Origin: Streptomyces durmitorensis
Lineage (GTDB): Bacteria; Actinomycetota; Actinomycetes; Streptomycetales; Streptomycetaceae
DNA length: 64,000 nucleotides
NCBI RefSeq assembly: GCF_023498005.1
Contig: NZ_CP097289.1
Location: 9,114,001 to 9,178,000 of the forward strand
Direction of reading: 5' to 3'
Shown piece by piece: positions 23,830 to 31,531 of the stretch (position 1 is the first letter of the stretch; each line of letters opens with the position of its first letter). A model generated the notes under the pieces. It was not told where the DNA came from. It did not search any database and saw only the letters and a list, made by a program, of their open reading frames with translations. Position numbers and translations under genes: made by a program.

Positions 23830-25691
23830 GCCGTCTCCTCGATGTCGATGTCGATGTCGATGCCGATGTCGGTGGTGGTGTTGGTGCCGGTCGGCGCCTG
23901 CGAGGCCCGTTCCTCATCCGTCTCGCGCGTCACGACCGCCCGGTAGCGCGGCTCGCTGTGCACCAGTTCGCGGTGTTCGCCCACCGCCACGACCTCGCCC
24001 TCATGGAGGAAGACGACACGCTCGGCCCGGTCCAGGAGCAGCGGTGACGACGTGAGGACCACGGTCGTACGTCCCTTGCGCAGCCCCTTGACGCCCTCGG
24101 CGACCCGCGCCTCGGTGTGCGAGTCGACGGCTGACGTCGGCTCGTCGAGCACGAGGACCTCGGGATCGGTGACCAACGACCTTGCCAGCGCGAGACGTTG
24201 GCGCTGCCCGCCCGACAGGGAGCGTCCGCGCTCGGTGACGTGGGCGTCCATCGGGGCCTCGTCCACGGAGGCCTGCGCCAGGGCGTCCAGGACGTCCGCG
24301 CACTGCGCCGCCGCCAGGGCGTCGTCGGCGCTCACCGCTCCCGACGCCGGTACGTCGAGCAGTCCGCGGAGTGTGCCCGAGAGCAGGACCGGGTCCTTGT
24401 CCTGCACGAGGACGGCGGTACGGGCGGTGGCCAGCGGCAGCTCGTCGAGCGCCACCCCGCCGAGCAGCACGGACGGCAGCTCCTCCGCGTCGTCGAACGC
24501 CGCGTGCCCGCCGAGGCGCTCGGCGAGCCGCCCCGCCTCGTCCGGGTCGCCGCACACGACGGCGGTGAACCGGCCCGAGGGAGCCAGGAGTCCGGTCGCC
24601 GGGTCGTAGAGATCACCCGAGGGCATCTCCACGTCGCCACTCCGGCCGCCCGCAGCCGTGTCCGTGCCGTCCCGCGGCCCGTCACCGGCATGCGCCGTGC
24701 GCTGCAGCGAGAGCACCCGGGCGGCCCGCTTGGCTGAGGGGCGCGAGAAGCTGTAGGCCATCGCGATCTCCTCGAAGTGCCGCAAGGGGTAGGTCAGGAG
24801 CGTGACCGTGCTGTAGACGGTGACCAGCTCGCCGATGGTGATCCGGCCCTCGCGGGCCAGATTCACGCCGTGCCAGACAACCGCGATCAGGAGCAGCCCC
24901 GGCATCAGCACCTGGACCGCCGAGATCGCCGCCCACATCCGGGCGCTGCGCACAGCGGCCGTACGCACTTCCTGCGAGGCGCGGCGGTAGCGGTCGAGGA
25001 AGAGTTCCTCGCCGCCGATGCCGCGCAGCACCCGCAGACCCGCCACGGTGTCCGACGCAAGCTCTGTGGCGCGCCCGGCCTTCTCGCGCTGATGGTCGGC
25101 CCGCCGGGTGGCGCGCGGCAGCAGCGGCAGCACGGCGAGCGCGAGCACCGGGACGCCCACCGCGACGACGATGCCGAGAGCGGGCTGGTACACAACGACG
25201 CCCACGCAGACGAAGACGACCGTGAGTGCCGCAGCCGTGAACCGCGAGGCGGCCTCCACGAACCAGCCGATCTTCTCGACGTCACCGGTGGAGACCGCGA
25301 CCACCTCACCGGCGGCGACGCGCCGCGTGAGCGCCGAGCCGAGCTGCGCGGTCTTACGGGCGAGGAGCTGCTGGACGCGGGCGGCGGCGGTGATCCAGTT
25401 GGTGACCGCCGTGCGGTGCAGCATGGTGTCGCCGAGGGCGATGGCGAGGCCGCTCAGCGTCATCACCGCACCCGCCACGGCGAGTCGTTCCCCTGAGCAG
25501 TCGACCACGGCCTGCACGGCGAGTCCGACGAGGTAGGGGAGGACCGCGATCGAGCCGAAGTGCAGGAGACCCCAGGCGAGTGATTTCAGCTGGCCGCCGA
25601 GCTGGTTGCGCCCGAGCCAGCGCAGGAAGTGAGGGCCCGAGCGGGCATCCGGCATGCCCGGGTCGGTGAACGGTAGATCGCGAATCTGCAT
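23826..25691 (-). CDS. ABC exporter subunit, TMD-NBD fusion with degenerate Walker A
   Basis: A 621-residue protein from the ATG at 25691. Six membrane helices (about 30-300) precede a nucleotide-binding domain in which the P-loop is replaced by VVCGDPDEAGRL, lacking the Lys and Ser/Thr. The signature LSGGQRQRLALARSL and Walker B VLVLDEPTS are intact. It should therefore donate the signature to its partner's ATP site rather than hydrolyse ATP itself. The C-terminus ends in alternating Asp and Ile encoded by GATGTC repeats. It heads the operon with the partner and the kinase. Confidence 0.9.
   Translation of the reverse strand: MQIRDLPFTDPGMPDARSGPHFLRWLGRNQLGGQLKSLAWGLLHFGSIAVLPYLVGLAVQAVVDCSGERLAVAGAVMTLSGLAIALGDTMLHRTAVTNWITAAARVQQLLARKTAQLGSALTRRVAAGEVVAVSTGDVEKIGWFVEAASRFTAAALTVVFVCVGVVVYQPALGIVVAVGVPVLALAVLPLLPRATRRADHQREKAGRATELASDTVAGLRVLRGIGGEELFLDRYRRASQEVRTAAVRSARMWAAISAVQVLMPGLLLIAVVWHGVNLAREGRITIGELVTVYSTVTLLTYPLRHFEEIAMAYSFSRPSAKRAARVLSLQRTAHAGDGPRDGTDTAAGGRSGDVEMPSGDLYDPATGLLAPSGRFTAVVCGDPDEAGRLAERLGGHAAFDDAEELPSVLLGGVALDELPLATARTAVLVQDKDPVLLSGTLRGLLDVPASGAVSADDALAAAQCADVLDALAQASVDEAPMDAHVTERGRSLSGGQRQRLALARSLVTDPEVLVLDEPTSAVDSHTEARVAEGVKGLRKGRTTVVLTSSPLLLDRAERVVFLHEGEVVAVGEHRELVHSEPRYRAVVTRETDEERASQAPTGTNTTTDIGIDIDIDIEETA
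23841..23870. repeat. hexanucleotide GATGTC repeat in ABC gene tail
   Basis: Five tandem copies of GATGTC (the fourth is GATGCC) lie just before the stop of the upstream exporter subunit. They encode an alternating Asp-Ile tail. Such a short repeat can vary in length by slippage without leaving frame. Confidence 0.7.
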
Positions 25692-26001
25692 GACGGGTGA
25701 CGTCCCAGGGTCGGAGAGACAGACCGTCGGTTCGGCGGAGCGTGCCGGCGTGAACGGACGGTGGTGAACGGATGGTGGTGCGCGGACGGCGGCGGTGCGC
25801 GGACGGTGGTGAACGGGCGGAGGAGCTGCTCCACAGGGGGAGGCAACTGACATCGAGCGGCGGTAACAGGCCGTGAAAGGTTCGCCTCGGACGGTGGCGC
25901 GAAGCAAACGATTTTCCGTCGGGGAGTAAAGATTCGGCCCCTTCTCCGCCCGGGGCCGGGCGCCGGGACGGCTCGCGTGAACCGGGTGCGACCATGGACG
26001 G
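25692..26001. other. 310-bp divergent spacer with imperfect repeats
   Basis: The spacer separates the ABC operon from the L,D-transpeptidase gene. From 25750 to 25820 it holds imperfect repeats of a unit like GACGGTGGTGAACGG, three to four times. The right half, about 25855-25940, is relatively A/T-rich and must carry both promoters, though I see no consensus -35/-10 pair. No gene is evident. Confidence 0.5.
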
Positions 26002-26739
26002 ATGCGTATAGCCGGTGCGGTGCGAGCGGTGGCCGCGGTCGCGGCCTGCGGTGTTCTTCTGACGTCCTGTGGCAGTGGGGACGACGGGGCGAAGGCCGGA
26101 GGGAAGAAGGACGACGCGGACCGGGCGAAGAGAGCCGGGGCGCCGGCGACGACCGACCTCAAGCGCATCCCCGACGTGGGCGACCGCCTCCAGAACAAGA
26201 TCCCGAAGAACTCCCGGCAGGTCGTGGCGGTCTACGGCCAGGGCGAGGACTCTGCGAAGTCCACCGTCGTCCTGTACGAGAAGTCCGGCTCGACGTGGGA
26301 CAAGACCCGCAGCTGGGCCGCGCACAACGGCAAAAAGGGCTGGACCACCGACCATCGCGAGAACGACAAGCGCAGCCCGGTCGGCGTCTACACGCTCACC
26401 GACGCGGGCGGCGTCCTCGCCGACCCGGGCGCCGAACTCCCGTACACCCAGAGCACGTCGATGCAGGCCCCGCACTACTGGCCCAAGACGCACTGGCACG
26501 ACTTCGACTACGTCATCGCCATCGACTACAACCGCGCCAAGGGCACTCCGCCCAACGACCCGACCCGCCCCCAGGGCCAGTCCAAGGGCGGCAGCATCTG
26601 GCTTCACATGGACCACGGCAGCGGCACGTCGGGCTGCGTGAGCCTGTCGAAGCCGGGCATGGAGTACCTCCTGAAGAGCCTCGACCCGAAGCAGCACCCG
26701 GTCGTGGTGATGGGGGACAAGGCGAACTTGAAGGGCTAG
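26002..26739 (+). CDS. L,D-transpeptidase lipoprotein (YkuD fold)
   Basis: A 245-residue lipoprotein. The signal peptide ends in lipobox LLTSC, so Cys23 is lipidated. The linker 24-50 is charged. The C-terminal catalytic domain shows RSPVGVYTLTDAGG (about 124) and HMDHGSGTSGCVSL with His202/205 and catalytic Cys212. Known: such enzymes form or trim 3-3 crosslinks in peptidoglycan outside the cell. The ATG at 26002 is the only start that gives the signal. It is followed 33 bp later by a second secreted protein gene. Confidence 0.85.
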   Translation: MRIAGAVRAVAAVAACGVLLTSCGSGDDGAKAGGKKDDADRAKRAGAPATTDLKRIPDVGDRLQNKIPKNSRQVVAVYGQGEDSAKSTVVLYEKSGSTWDKTRSWAAHNGKKGWTTDHRENDKRSPVGVYTLTDAGGVLADPGAELPYTQSTSMQAPHYWPKTHWHDFDYVIAIDYNRAKGTPPNDPTRPQGQSKGGSIWLHMDHGSGTSGCVSLSKPGMEYLLKSLDPKQHPVVVMGDKANLKG

Positions 26740-26772
26740 CTCCGCGGGGCGTGTCGGGCATAGAAATCCCCC

Positions 26773-28392
26773 ATGAGAAGACGCGTCATGTCCATGCTCG
26801 CCGGGGTCACCCTCGCGGCGAGCACACTCTTCAGCGCGGGCCCGGCGGCGGCCGACACGCCCCCACCGGAATTCGGCAACGACTGGCACGACCCGGTCAC
26901 GGCCGCCCCGCCCGTCCCGAAGCCGCACACCAAGTCCTGTGAAGTGACCGTGGCCGAGGCGCAGTTCAAGGACTTCACGCCCTACGAAGGCGCCTACAGC
27001 CCGCCCGGGAAATGCGGCGCGGGCGACTGGGGCAAGGTCGTCCTGCGCCTCGACGGCAAGGTCAAGGGGCGGCAGTACGACCGCCTCGGCTATCTCCGCG
27101 TGGGCGGTGTCGAGGTCTTCAGGACGTCCACCCCTGAGCCGTCCGTCGACGGCATCTCCTGGTCCGTGGAGAAGGACGTCACGCGCTACCGCGAGACCCT
27201 GGCGCGCGACCAGCGGGTCGAGATGCTCATCGGGAACGTCGTCAACGAGACGTACACCGGCGTCATCGACGTCAAGGCGACCCTGACGTTCTACGCGGCG
27301 CGGAAGGGCGGCGCGAACGGCGACGCGAAGGACGAGCAGGGGCCCCCGGACCGCGTCCTGCCGCTGGGCGACGGCACCGCCCTCACCACCCCGCGCAACA
27401 GCGAGCGCATCGTCGCCGAGGTCTACGCGACCGGCTCCGGCGGCGGCTGCGAGGAGTACTGGTATCTGACGGTCCCGGACGCGGCGCCCTACTCCTGCAA
27501 GGCCGAGGACGGGCCCTACCGCGAGGTGCAGGTCACGGTGGACGGCCAACTCGCCGGTGTCGCCACGCCGTTCCCGACCGTGTGGACGGGCGGCTGGTCC
27601 AACCCCTTCCTGTGGTACGTGATTCCGGGTCCCCGCGCCTTCGACATCAAGCCCATCGAGTACGACCTGACGCCCTTCGCCGGGCTGCTCAACGACGGCC
27701 GTCCGCACCAGGTGGAGGTGTCCGTGGCGGGCAGGCCGGAGGCGACGACCGGCTGGCACACGCCGACCAACGTCCTCGTCTGGCAGGACGAGAAGCGCGA
27801 GCGCGTCACCGGCAAGCTGACCGCGCACAAGGCGGGCGACCTCGCCAACCAGGCCACGTACACGCCCGGTTCGCCGGAGCGCGAGCACCGTCTCGACACC
27901 TCGGGCAGCCACCGGCTCAGCGTCTCGGGATACGTCGACACCTCTCACGGCCGCGTCGAGACGACCGTCACCCGTGCGCTGGCCAACACATCCGTCCACC
28001 GCTGGACCGAGGGCGAGTCCACCGACGCGCTCAAGTCGACCTGGACCGACCGTGAGACGGTCACCCGGGACGGCCGCGCGACCCGTACCGACCGGACGTA
28101 CACGATGGACGGCACGACGACGCTGGGCGCCGGTGACCGCCTGCGCACCGAGATCACCCTCGGCGACAGGGCGGAGACCGTCGTCAGGAAGGACGGGCGC
28201 CGCACCGCTCGTACGGTCACCGACGACCGCTACGAAGGCGACGCGACGTACACCGCCAACGCCCCGCGCGAGGACCGGCACGCCGTCGGCACATCCCGTG
28301 AGCGCTATCGCGTGTACGGCGACGGCGGCTGCCACGACCGCACGCTGGCCACCGAACAGGGCGCTCTCACGGTGAACCGGCTGCGCTGCTGA
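26773..28392 (+). CDS. secreted peptide-N-glycosidase A-like amidase
   Basis: A 539-residue secreted protein; the signal peptide has an AAA cleavage site near residue 27. The block GGVEVFRTSTPEPSVDGI, followed by WSVEKDVTRY (about 110-140), and later WTGGWSNPFLWYVIPGPRAF match my memory of PNGase A, which removes N-glycans from glycopeptides by cleaving the Asn amide. The last 150 residues are a strand-rich repeat region rich in Thr and Arg. Four Cys near the N-terminus and at the end may form disulfides. Bacterial members are little studied; the substrate could be plant or fungal glycoprotein in soil. Confidence 0.75.
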   Translation: MRRRVMSMLAGVTLAASTLFSAGPAAADTPPPEFGNDWHDPVTAAPPVPKPHTKSCEVTVAEAQFKDFTPYEGAYSPPGKCGAGDWGKVVLRLDGKVKGRQYDRLGYLRVGGVEVFRTSTPEPSVDGISWSVEKDVTRYRETLARDQRVEMLIGNVVNETYTGVIDVKATLTFYAARKGGANGDAKDEQGPPDRVLPLGDGTALTTPRNSERIVAEVYATGSGGGCEEYWYLTVPDAAPYSCKAEDGPYREVQVTVDGQLAGVATPFPTVWTGGWSNPFLWYVIPGPRAFDIKPIEYDLTPFAGLLNDGRPHQVEVSVAGRPEATTGWHTPTNVLVWQDEKRERVTGKLTAHKAGDLANQATYTPGSPEREHRLDTSGSHRLSVSGYVDTSHGRVETTVTRALANTSVHRWTEGESTDALKSTWTDRETVTRDGRATRTDRTYTMDGTTTLGAGDRLRTEITLGDRAETVVRKDGRRTARTVTDDRYEGDATYTANAPREDRHAVGTSRERYRVYGDGGCHDRTLATEQGALTVNRLRC

Positions 28393-28412
28393 TTCCCTCT
28401 CTCCGCCCCGGC

Positions 28413-28432
28413 TCTTGGAGCAAGATCCAAGA
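28413..28432. promoter_or_regulatory. inverted repeat upstream of the symporter gene
   Basis: TCTTGGA (28413-28419) and TCCAAGA (28426-28432) are perfect 7-bp arms around GCAAGA, 120 bp before the symporter start. A second small repeat, CGGAA/TTCCG, lies at 28496-28511. Either could be an operator; the first could also serve as a terminator for the amidase gene. Confidence 0.4.
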
Positions 28433-28551
28433 TTTACACCGATGTGATCTGGAGGTCTTTTGCGGAAGCGGGCACTCCGCCATAGTGGCGCCTCGCGGAA
28501 ACAAAGTTCCGTATGGCAGAAGTCACTTGAAGTCTCACTACAGGAGTGCCC

Positions 28552-29979
28552 GTGCCGCAGTCCGTACCGTCCCTACCGCGACGCGTAGCACGCACATTGC
28601 GCACCTCACTGTTCGCGCAGGTCGCCTGCGCGCTGGTGCTCGGAGTCCTCGTCGGAAGGCTGTGGCCCGACGTGGGCACCGCCGTCCAACCGCTCGGCGA
28701 CGGCTTCGTACGTCTCATCAAGGCGATGATCGCCCCCCTTGTGTTCTGCGTGGTCGTCGCCGGCATCACCAAGGCCGGAGATCTCAAGGCCTTCGGGCGC
28801 ATCGGGATCAAGGCCCTCATCTGGTTCGAGGTCGCGACCACGGTCGCCCTCGTCGTCGGCCTGCTCGCCGGGAACCTCGTCAGTCCCGGCGCCGGAATGA
28901 ACGTCGACCCCGCCACACTCGACGCGTCCGAGGTCGACGCGAAGACCGGCGGCGGTGAGCTGCCCTCCACGAGCGAGTTCATCCTGCACTCGCTGCCCGA
29001 CAGCGCGATCGGTGCCTTCGCCGAGAACTCGCTGCTCCAAGTCCTCGTGCTGTCCTGTCTGGTGGGCGCGGCGCTGCTGCATCTCGGCAACACGAAGGTC
29101 CCCGCGATCCTGCCCGCCATCGAGCAGGGCCAGGAGGTCGTCTTCGCGATCGTCGGCTTCATCATGAAGCTGGCACCGCTCGCCGTGTTCGGCGCCACCG
29201 CGCATCTGGTGGGGGAGTACGGTCTCGGCGCCCTGTCGACGTACGGCAAGCTCATCGGGGTCTGTTACGCGGTGGCCCTGATCTTCCTCGTCCTGCTCGC
29301 CGTGGCCCTGAAGGCGCTGACGGGTCTGAGCCTGTGGAAGTTCGTGCGCTACACGCGCGAGGAGATGCTGCTCGCGCTCGGCACGGCCTCCAGCGAGGCC
29401 GTCATGCCGCGCATGATGCAGAAGCTGCGCCAGGCGGGCTGCCGCGACGACGCGGTGGGCCTGGTCCTGCCGACGGGGTACTCCTTCAACCTCGACGGCG
29501 CTTCCATCTATCTCTCCGTCGGTACGCTGTTCATCGCGCAGGCCGTGGGCGTGGACCTGAGCCTGGGCCAGCAGATCACGGTCGTCCTCGTCCTGATGCT
29601 GACCAGCAAGGGCATGGCGGGCGTGCCCGGTTCGGCGTTCCTCGCGCTGTCCGCGACCGCCTCGGCGCTCGGGGTCATCCCGGCCGGTGCGGTCGCCCTG
29701 CTGCTCGGCGTGGACCGCATCATGGACGCCATGCGCGTCGCCACGAACCTGCTCGGCAACTGCGTCGCGGTCTTCGTGGTCTCGCGCTGGGAGGGCGCGC
29801 TGGACACGGCGCGGGCCAAGAAGGTCCTCGGCGGCGAGATCGCGTTCGTACCCGAGCAGGCGGAGGAGCCCGGCAGCGCTGACGTGAGCACCGCCGGGCC
29901 CGATGAGCCCAAGTCCCTTACGCCTTCGGCTTCTCCGAGTCCACTCCCGGACGCTCCTTCTTCCACAGTCCGCGAGTGA
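28552..29979 (+). CDS. dctA: C4-dicarboxylate:cation symporter (DctA/DAACS family)
   Basis: About 475 residues and eight membrane helices. I chose the GTG at 28552, since CAGGAG ends 5 nt before it; the GTG at 28546 overlaps that site. Seen: the serine-rich loop [50 protein letters not shown], and [19 protein letters not shown], which bind substrate and sodium in this family. It imports succinate, fumarate or malate, or acidic amino acids. The C-terminal 45 residues are disordered, and their codons overlap the convergent neighbour by 62 bp. Confidence 0.9.
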   Translation: MPQSVPSLPRRVARTLRTSLFAQVACALVLGVLVGRLWPDVGTAVQPLGDGFVRLIKAMIAPLVFCVVVAGITKAGDLKAFGRIGIKALIWFEVATTVALVVGLLAGNLVSPGAGMNVDPATLDASEVDAKTGGGELPSTSEFILHSLPDSAIGAFAENSLLQVLVLSCLVGAALLHLGNTKVPAILPAIEQGQEVVFAIVGFIMKLAPLAVFGATAHLVGEYGLGALSTYGKLIGVCYAVALIFLVLLAVALKALTGLSLWKFVRYTREEMLLALGTASSEAVMPRMMQKLRQAGCRDDAVGLVLPTGYSFNLDGASIYLSVGTLFIAQAVGVDLSLGQQITVVLVLMLTSKGMAGVPGSAFLALSATASALGVIPAGAVALLLGVDRIMDAMRVATNLLGNCVAVFVVSRWEGALDTARAKKVLGGEIAFVPEQAEEPGSADVSTAGPDEPKSLTPSASPSPLPDAPSSTVRE

Positions 29980-31378
29980 AGTCCGGGATCGCCTGCGGCG
30001 CGCCCTTCGCCTTGATCGACAGATGGCTCAGGGGGACGGGCGACGTCCAGACCGCGGCGTCGTAGACGTCGAAGTCGGGCACGAGGCCGAGCTGCATGGT
30101 CTGCATCAGACGGAAGATCATGATGTAGTCCATGCCGCCGTGCCCGCCCGGCGGATTGGAGTGCTCCTTCCACAGCCAGTGGTCGAAGTCCGCGGCGTAC
30201 TTGCCGAAGTCGCCCCACTCGTCGTTCGTGTGGTCCGGCTCGATGTAGATGCGCTCGGGATAGTCCTCGAAGACGCCCTTGGTGCCGCCGAGGCTGTTGA
30301 TGCGGCTGTAGGGGTGGGGGGTCGAGACGTCGTGCTCCAGACGGATCACCCGCCCCTTCGCCGTCTGCACGAGGCTGATCGTGCGGTCGCTCTCGATGTA
30401 CGTCTCCTTCCAGCTCGGGTCGCCCGCGGGCATGTGCGCCTTGCGGTACTCGGCCAGGCCGAGGGCGGGCGTGCCGAAGCTGGAGATGTGCGTGACGCGG
30501 TCGCCGCGGTTGATGTCCATGTAGTTGGAAACCGGACCGAAGCCGTGGTTGGGGTAGAGATCACCGCGCAGCCGCGTGTGCCACAGACGCCGCCACGGGC
30601 CCTCGTAGTAGTCCGGGTCGAACATCAGGCCGCGCAGGTCGTGGTTGTACGCGCCCGCCCCGTGCAGCAGATCGCCGAACTTGCCCGCGTGGGCCATGCG
30701 CAGGACACGCATCTCGTTCTTGCCGTAACAGCAGTTCTCCAACTGCATGCAGTGTCTGCGGGTCCGCTCGGAGAGGTCGACCAGTTCCCAGAGCTGGTCG
30801 AGTTGGAGGGCGACGGGACACTCCACGCCGACGTGCTTGCCGTTCAGCATCGCCGTCTTGGACATCTCGAAGTGCCAGTCCCAGGGCGTCGCCACGTACA
30901 CGAAGTCGACGTCCCCGCGCTTGCACAGGTTCTCGAAGTCGTGATCACCCTTGGTGTACGTCGCCGGGGCGGGCTGGCCCGCGTCGGTGACCTTCTTCGC
31001 GGCGGCCGCCGTCTTGTCCTTGACCGGGTCGCAGAGCGCGACGACCTTCACTCCCGGGATCGCCAGGAAGAGGTCGATCATGCTGCCGCCGCGGTTGCCG
31101 AGGCCGACGATGCCGACGCGCACCGTGGAACGCCGCTCGAACGGTACGCCGACCATGGTCTTGCCCTTGCGGGGCGGAGCCTCGGCGGCGGAGGCCGCCG
31201 CGGCGGGCGCGCCCTGCGGGGCGTCGGCGTGGGCCGTGCCGCCGGTGAGGGCGCCGAGGCCGAGCCCGGCTCCGGCGAGGCCCGCGGTGCGGAGCACGGC
31301 ACGGCGGGAGGCGCCGTCGGCGGAGTCGTCAGGGGTCGCGGACTCGTCAGGGTTCGGTAGGGCGTGCTCGTCGTGCAT
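29918..31378 (-). CDS. Tat-exported Gfo/Idh/MocA oxidoreductase, GH109-like glycosidase
   Basis: A 486-residue protein. The N-terminus has a twin-arginine signal ([19 protein letters not shown]), so it is exported folded. The Rossmann fold follows with [13 protein letters not shown] (about 88), then [20 protein letters not shown] and GVECPVA. The block [21 protein letters not shown] is the hallmark I associate with GH109 alpha-N-acetylgalactosaminidases, which use bound NAD in hydrolysis. The substrate is inferred. It overlaps the symporter gene tail to tail. Confidence 0.8.
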   Translation of the reverse strand: MHDEHALPNPDESATPDDSADGASRRAVLRTAGLAGAGLGLGALTGGTAHADAPQGAPAAAASAAEAPPRKGKTMVGVPFERRSTVRVGIVGLGNRGGSMIDLFLAIPGVKVVALCDPVKDKTAAAAKKVTDAGQPAPATYTKGDHDFENLCKRGDVDFVYVATPWDWHFEMSKTAMLNGKHVGVECPVALQLDQLWELVDLSERTRRHCMQLENCCYGKNEMRVLRMAHAGKFGDLLHGAGAYNHDLRGLMFDPDYYEGPWRRLWHTRLRGDLYPNHGFGPVSNYMDINRGDRVTHISSFGTPALGLAEYRKAHMPAGDPSWKETYIESDRTISLVQTAKGRVIRLEHDVSTPHPYSRINSLGGTKGVFEDYPERIYIEPDHTNDEWGDFGKYAADFDHWLWKEHSNPPGGHGGMDYIMIFRLMQTMQLGLVPDFDVYDAAVWTSPVPLSHLSIKAKGAPQAIPDFTRGLWKKERPGVDSEKPKA

Positions 31379-31483
31379 CGGACCTCCGTGGCTTGGATGC
31401 CTGCGCTGGAACGGATGCCACCCTGATGCGGGGACGGGCGTGGCGCAAGGGACCGAAGTGGCCAGGGAGTTGGATTTATTTCG

Positions 31484-31501
31484 CGCCTCGGTTGCGAGGC
31501 G
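31484..31501 (-). terminator. hairpin after the FAD/Fe-S dehydrogenase gene
   Basis: On the minus strand CGCCTCG and CGAGGCG form a 7-bp stem with a 4-nt loop, followed by GAAATAAATCC, 30 bp after the dehydrogenase stop. Confidence 0.45.
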
Positions 31502-31531
31502 TCTGGTGCGGGTGTCTTGGCGGGGTGGTGC

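Noticed and set aside
23841..23870. Frameshift in the ABC gene at the hexamer repeat
   Set aside because: The repeat unit is six bases, the frame is unbroken, and the stop overlaps the next start by ATGA as expected.
25750..25820. CRISPR array
   Set aside because: The repeats are short, imperfect and without unique spacers, and there are no cas genes.
25354..28335. A 993-codon minus-strand open frame
   Set aside because: It is opposite the amidase and transpeptidase genes, which have signal peptides and family motifs; the antisense product has none.
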